From Adiantum capillus-veneris (lineage: Eukaryota; Streptophyta; Polypodiopsida; Polypodiales; Pteridaceae): a stretch of 64,000 bases of DNA. Both the position numbers and the translations under genes were made by a program. Every line of letters starts with the position of its first letter. Position 1 is the first letter of the stretch. Shown here piece after piece: positions 60,480-64,000 of this stretch. Under the pieces are notes generated by a model. It was not told the origin of the DNA. It saw only the letters and a program-made list of their open reading frames with translations, and ran no database searches. The stretch covers positions 97,560,036 through 97,624,035 of the forward strand of contig CM043947.1 in assembly GCA_014529385.2 (NCBI GenBank). Reading direction: 5' to 3'.

Positions 60480-60980
60480 ACAAAACATCATCATTATATC
60501 AATAAAAATGAATAAATCATCATGGTATCAACAAAAAGCATCATGTTATCACCAAGAATAATCATTGTATCAACGAAACATCATGGTATCACCAAGAATA
60601 ACTATGGTATCAACGAAACAACATCATGATATCACCTAGAATAATCATGGTATCAACAAAACAGCATCATGGTATCGCCGAGAATAACCATGGTATCAAC
60701 GAAACAGCATCATGGTATCACCGAGAATAACCATAGTATCAACAAAACAACATCATGGTATCACCAAGAATAACCACGGCATCAAAAAAATATCATCATG
60801 GTATCACCAAGAATAACCATGGTATCAACGAAACAACATCATGGTATGACTGAGAATAACCATGGTATCAACTAAACAACATCATGGTATCATCGAAAAT
60901 CACCATGACCAAAGTACTATAACAAAACATCATCATGATACCATCAAAATCACTATGGTATCAACGAGAGATTATCAATA
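60480..60980 (-). repeat. 43-bp tandem array with TGGTATCA units
   Basis: About eleven units, period 43 bp (CATCATGG at 60665 and 60708). Each has two words of the type ATGGTATCA; at least 11 exact copies of TGGTATCA were counted in the array. On the element's own strand they read TGATACCA. Confidence 0.85.
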
Positions 60981-61329
60981 AAACGACGTAAAATATACCT
61001 CTAGAATAATAATTATATGAGAATCAATGAACGAATATATCATATAACAGAAGATCATGTACCATCATTAGCTCGACAATATTTGGACGATCATCAACGG
61101 CTCGATTGAATGGGAACGATATTCATGGCAGATATCCATGAAGAGATCTATAGATATTTGATATCTGGAAATATAGGTTTCCAAGAAAAAATCACCAGTA
61201 AATGTCTCAGAACGTATTAGACATCTTGAAATAGTATAGACTTTTGAGAACATATATCTATAGCACTGATTCGATTTGTAATTGTCCTCTGCAACAAAGT
61301 TACATCAGTAACAAATATATGATTCATGA

Positions 61330-62205
61330 AGAGAAAATATAATTTATAAGTTTTCAATTATGAGGAAAATCAAAAGCAAACGGTAAAATTTGCTTTTCAA
61401 ACATGTACGCAGTCCGAGAACAATAACCCAAAATCGGTGCAAAATTTAGAGAAAGTTTCTTCTGCAAAGTTGTAGACCACATCGATTTCGCTCGCTCAAG
61501 CAAATAGTTTCTACAAAATCGTTTTTAATTAGGAGAAAATTTGAAAAACAAAAAATGAAAGTTGCTTTTCAGGCATGTACGTAGCTCGCGAACGATAACT
61601 CAAAATCAGTGCAGAATTACAAAAAAAAAAAATCTTCTGCAAAGTTGTGGACCACATCAATTCCCGTGCCTCAAGCGAGGTGTGTTTTCAATTAGGAGAA
61701 AAATCAAAAACAAAAACCCGAAAGTTGCTTTTCGATCATGTACGCAGTCTGCAAACAATAACTCAAAATCAGTACAGAATTTGAGAAAACTTTCTTCTGC
61801 AAAGTTGTAGCCCACATCGATTCTGGTGCTACTTAGTAACTGTTTTTGCAAAATCGGTTTCAATCAAGAGAAAAATCAGAAACAAAAAGAAAAGTTGCTT
61901 TTCAGGCATGTATGCAGTTCGCAAACAATAACTCAAAATCAGTACAGAATTTGAAAAAACTTTCTTCTACAAAGTTGTAGACCACATCAATTTTGGTGCC
62001 TCTTGTGAGCTATTTCTGCAAAGTCATTTTCAATTAAAAGAAAAATTAAAAACAAAAAACAAAATTTGCTTTTTGGACATGTACGGAGTTCGCGAACAAT
62101 AACTCAAAATCGGTGCAGAATTTGAAAAACTTTCTTCTGCAAAGTTGTAGATCACATCGATTCGAATGCCTCTTGCGGGTAGTTTCTACAAAATCATTTT
62201 CAAGG
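61330..62205 (-). repeat. About 165-bp tandem array, five units
   Basis: The word TTGCTTTTC recurs near 61386, 61560, 61724, 61884 and 62064 (spacing about 160-178 bp). Units share CATGTACGCAG, AATAACTCAAAATC and TTCTTCTGCAAAGTTGTAG. No open frame through the array. Confidence 0.85.
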
Positions 62206-62208
62206 CAA

Positions 62209-62385
62209 CCCACGTTAGGGGAAGAAAAGTGTCATCTCTTACACGACGTAAGCAGATGGTAGGTAGGATTAGGCATACTGTCATCATCCCCGATGGGAAA
62301 CCGCAGAAGCCAAGGTAGCCCACGTTAGGGGCAAGAAAAGTGTCATTGCCTACACAAGGTAAGCAGATAGTAGGCAGGGTTAGTC
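62209..62385 (-). repeat. Two-copy repeat, 110-bp period
   Basis: CCCACGTTAGGGG occurs at 62209 and 62319 with similar sequence after each (AAGAAAAGTGTCAT, GTAAGCAGAT). Confidence 0.8.
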
Positions 62386-62500
62386 AAAGTTATGTATGCG
62401 AGGACCAGTTCGAGGTCGTTGATTTTGTTTCTGATCTGCGCGAGGCCAAGCGACTAGGTAGCATGAACGTGGTGTCAGCGGTGAGGCCGACTGTCATAGA

Positions 62501-62515
62501 TCTGCTCTGATACCA
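62501..62515 (-). promoter_or_regulatory. Primer-binding site, initiator tRNA-Met
   Basis: On the - strand TGGTATCAGAGCAGA, a full match to the initiator tRNA-Met site, directly after the LTR. Confidence 0.9.
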
Positions 62516-62658
62516 TGTTGAGAGAGAGAGAGAGAGAGAGCACAAAAATAGAACCCCAAATGTAGAATACACACATGAGATGATATATATATAGAGGGGA
62601 CCTGGGTGCCATATATAGAGAAGCCGTTCATTGAGTAGCTTCACATATAAGCTCAACA
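62516..62658 (-). repeat. 5' LTR of the - strand element
   Basis: 143 bp, TG...CA. Contains an AG run (62520-62540) and TATATATATAT near 62582. Confidence 0.9.
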
Positions 62659-64000
62659 CATATTTCATTGAGTAGAAACTAATCAACTTTGGATCGTGCA
62701 TGAGAGGTTGTACAAATTGCAAAATTTGCTTATGTAGAAGCTCATTTTATCTCTCATGGTTGTTATGTATGCATTAATTTTCTACTTTAGAGCATATGTG
62801 CATAACCAAAGGTACTTTTTTCCCTTGGGTTTTTTCCCTTTGGCAAATTCGGGTATGCAAGACCCTAGCTTTAAATTTTCATTAATGTTTCTTGTGTGCT
62901 TTTGCCTTTCAATAATTGGCTTTTGTAGCTTGTGTTTACACTTAGCTTCAAAAAGCTTGGATTGTAATAAAAGATCAAGAGACTTCTCTACACAAAGGAT
63001 GCTTGCTCAAGGATGCAGAAAGAGCATGAATAGGTGTAATCCTTTCAAGATTTTGCTCTTTTTTCATTCTCTTGCTTGGCTTAAGTAATTGTTGGTTCTA
63101 AACTATGGTTCTTTCATGTTTGAAAGCTAGGCATCCTAAAGTTTCAACACTTTGCTTTCTGAAAATTAACTCATCAGAAATTAGGTTTTATGTGTGCTAA
63201 TCATAGGTAATTGGCGTTGACCTTATATTAATTTAGGTTCATTTCTCATTAGTCCTAGACTCTTAGTGATGGTCTTAATACTCCATTCTTTTTAACATGA
63301 CCTAGGGCTATGATTAGGCTTTAGTCCTTTAGTCCAACTGCCATTAGCATCTCATAAAGGAAGCAATAAAAAAAGTGTTAAACAATGAATGAATGAAGCA
63401 AAAAAGTGTCAAGAAAAAGTAGCAAAAAGTGCTACTAGACACATGAAAAGAAAATTTATATGTTATGTTGTGTCTATGTGAGGCGTAGCGCCTTATTGGC
63501 ACTTGGCAGGTGAGGGGAATCACCTTGACTCGCTTGGTCAAGGCCCTAAAACGATGCCGTGGGCTGATAGGGGTTAGCGGTCGCCTTTGTAGGCTAGTAG
63601 GATTTTGGAACACCTTCTTGAGGATTTAAGGAGCTGAGAGTCGCACCTAGACTTGCCTTGGGGTGGTAGCCTTGTATTTTGCTTTAATTTTTTCAATGAA
63701 TGACAAAACACAAAACTTCTATGAGCTTCAAAAAGTTGTGACAATGTAGTAATAGATTAAGAGCTTTTTTATAGCCCATAGTCATGATAGACTTGAATGA
63801 TTTATTAAGATTGGCCACATAGTTTTTAGGCTAGTAGGTTTATGAACTTGAATTAGCCTAAGGTCTTAATTGATTGCTTGTATTTCATGCATAAAACTGA
63901 AATTTCCAAGTGGTTTAATCTTCACAATAGTATAGGTGTCTTTTTTGCTTTATGTTGTCTAGTTTTTGACTATAATTGACCCATCTTTTAGAAGCAAAAA
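62659..64000. other. Unassigned DNA with a copia-type LTR fragment
   Basis: At about 62803-62850 the words ACCAAAGGTAC and CCCTTGGGTTTTTTCCCTTTGG repeat a pattern at 46972-47015. Near 63485-63620 there is GC-richer DNA (AGGCGTAGCGCCT is a short palindrome). No gene, tRNA or repeat array recognised in the rest. Confidence 0.4.

Larger units (their letters stand above)
59737..62658 (-). mobile_element. copia-type element without pol, - strand
   Basis: The 5' LTR on the - strand (62658-62516) is 143 bp, TGTTGAGC...CTCAACA, followed by the tRNA-Met primer site. The 3' LTR is truncated at 59740 but starts at 59800 with TGTTGAGC and is preceded by a purine tract (59812-59801). The 2.7 kb between holds tandem arrays and no gag or pol frame. 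LTR length and purine-tract neighbourhood resemble the copia family at 39856, so it may depend on it for enzymes. Confidence 0.85.

Noticed and set aside
63470-63610. tRNA or structured RNA gene in a GC-richer stretch
   Set aside because: No clover-leaf or T-loop sequence (GGTTCGA-type) could be found.

Overview
The window looks like transposon-dense nuclear DNA of a land plant. The evidence is Ty1/copia elements primed by initiator tRNA-Met, a Ty3/gypsy element with the second RNase H typical of the plant Tat-type lineage, long TG/AG and TA microsatellites, and no bacterial-style operons. A fern or another large-genome plant is a guess; nothing here fixes the species. I found no intact host gene, no rRNA or tRNA gene and no CRISPR array.

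Layout. 1-1477: unassigned DNA. 1478-6568: a decayed + strand LTR retrotransposon with only gag. 6569-~10200: the 5' half of a - strand gypsy element (gag, leader, primer site, LTR). 10400-12000: simple repeats. 12220-15085: a + strand gypsy pol end plus a 2 kb 3' LTR. 15600-31616: a large field of a 68-bp repeat whose core is a palindrome (CCCTATGGCC / GGCCATAGGG). It surrounds two broken FCP1/HAD-phosphatase-like genes (- strand), a copied piece of one of them, an unrecognised broken gene (25139-27700) and a 424-bp foldback element (30387-30810). 31617-35490: a - strand gag-only LTR element. 35612-~45840: a + strand gag-protease relic with a W-x-P-K repeat tail, interrupted by a complete Ty1/copia element (39856-45696, 5-bp target duplication). 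47486-55175: a processed-looking DEAD-box helicase fragment, split by a complete - strand gypsy element (47809-54967). 56201-59736: the 3' part of a second copia copy. 59737-62658: a - strand copia-type element without pol, filled with tandem arrays. 62659-64000: little beyond an LTR-like fragment.

Relative history can be read from nesting. The helicase fragment was already in place when the gypsy element inserted. The gypsy LTRs differ by roughly 4-5 % by eye, whereas the complete copia LTRs differ at 2 of 143 positions, so the copia insertion is younger. Nearly every transposon reading frame carries stops or frameshifts. Two copia copies share the same inactivating changes.

The most unusual items are the palindromic 68-bp repeat field, the helicase fragment with its nested insertion and LTR-like brackets, a hairpin placed just before the polypurine tract in four different elements, and the copia-type element whose transcript would carry about a dozen copies of the tRNA-Met 3'-end sequence.
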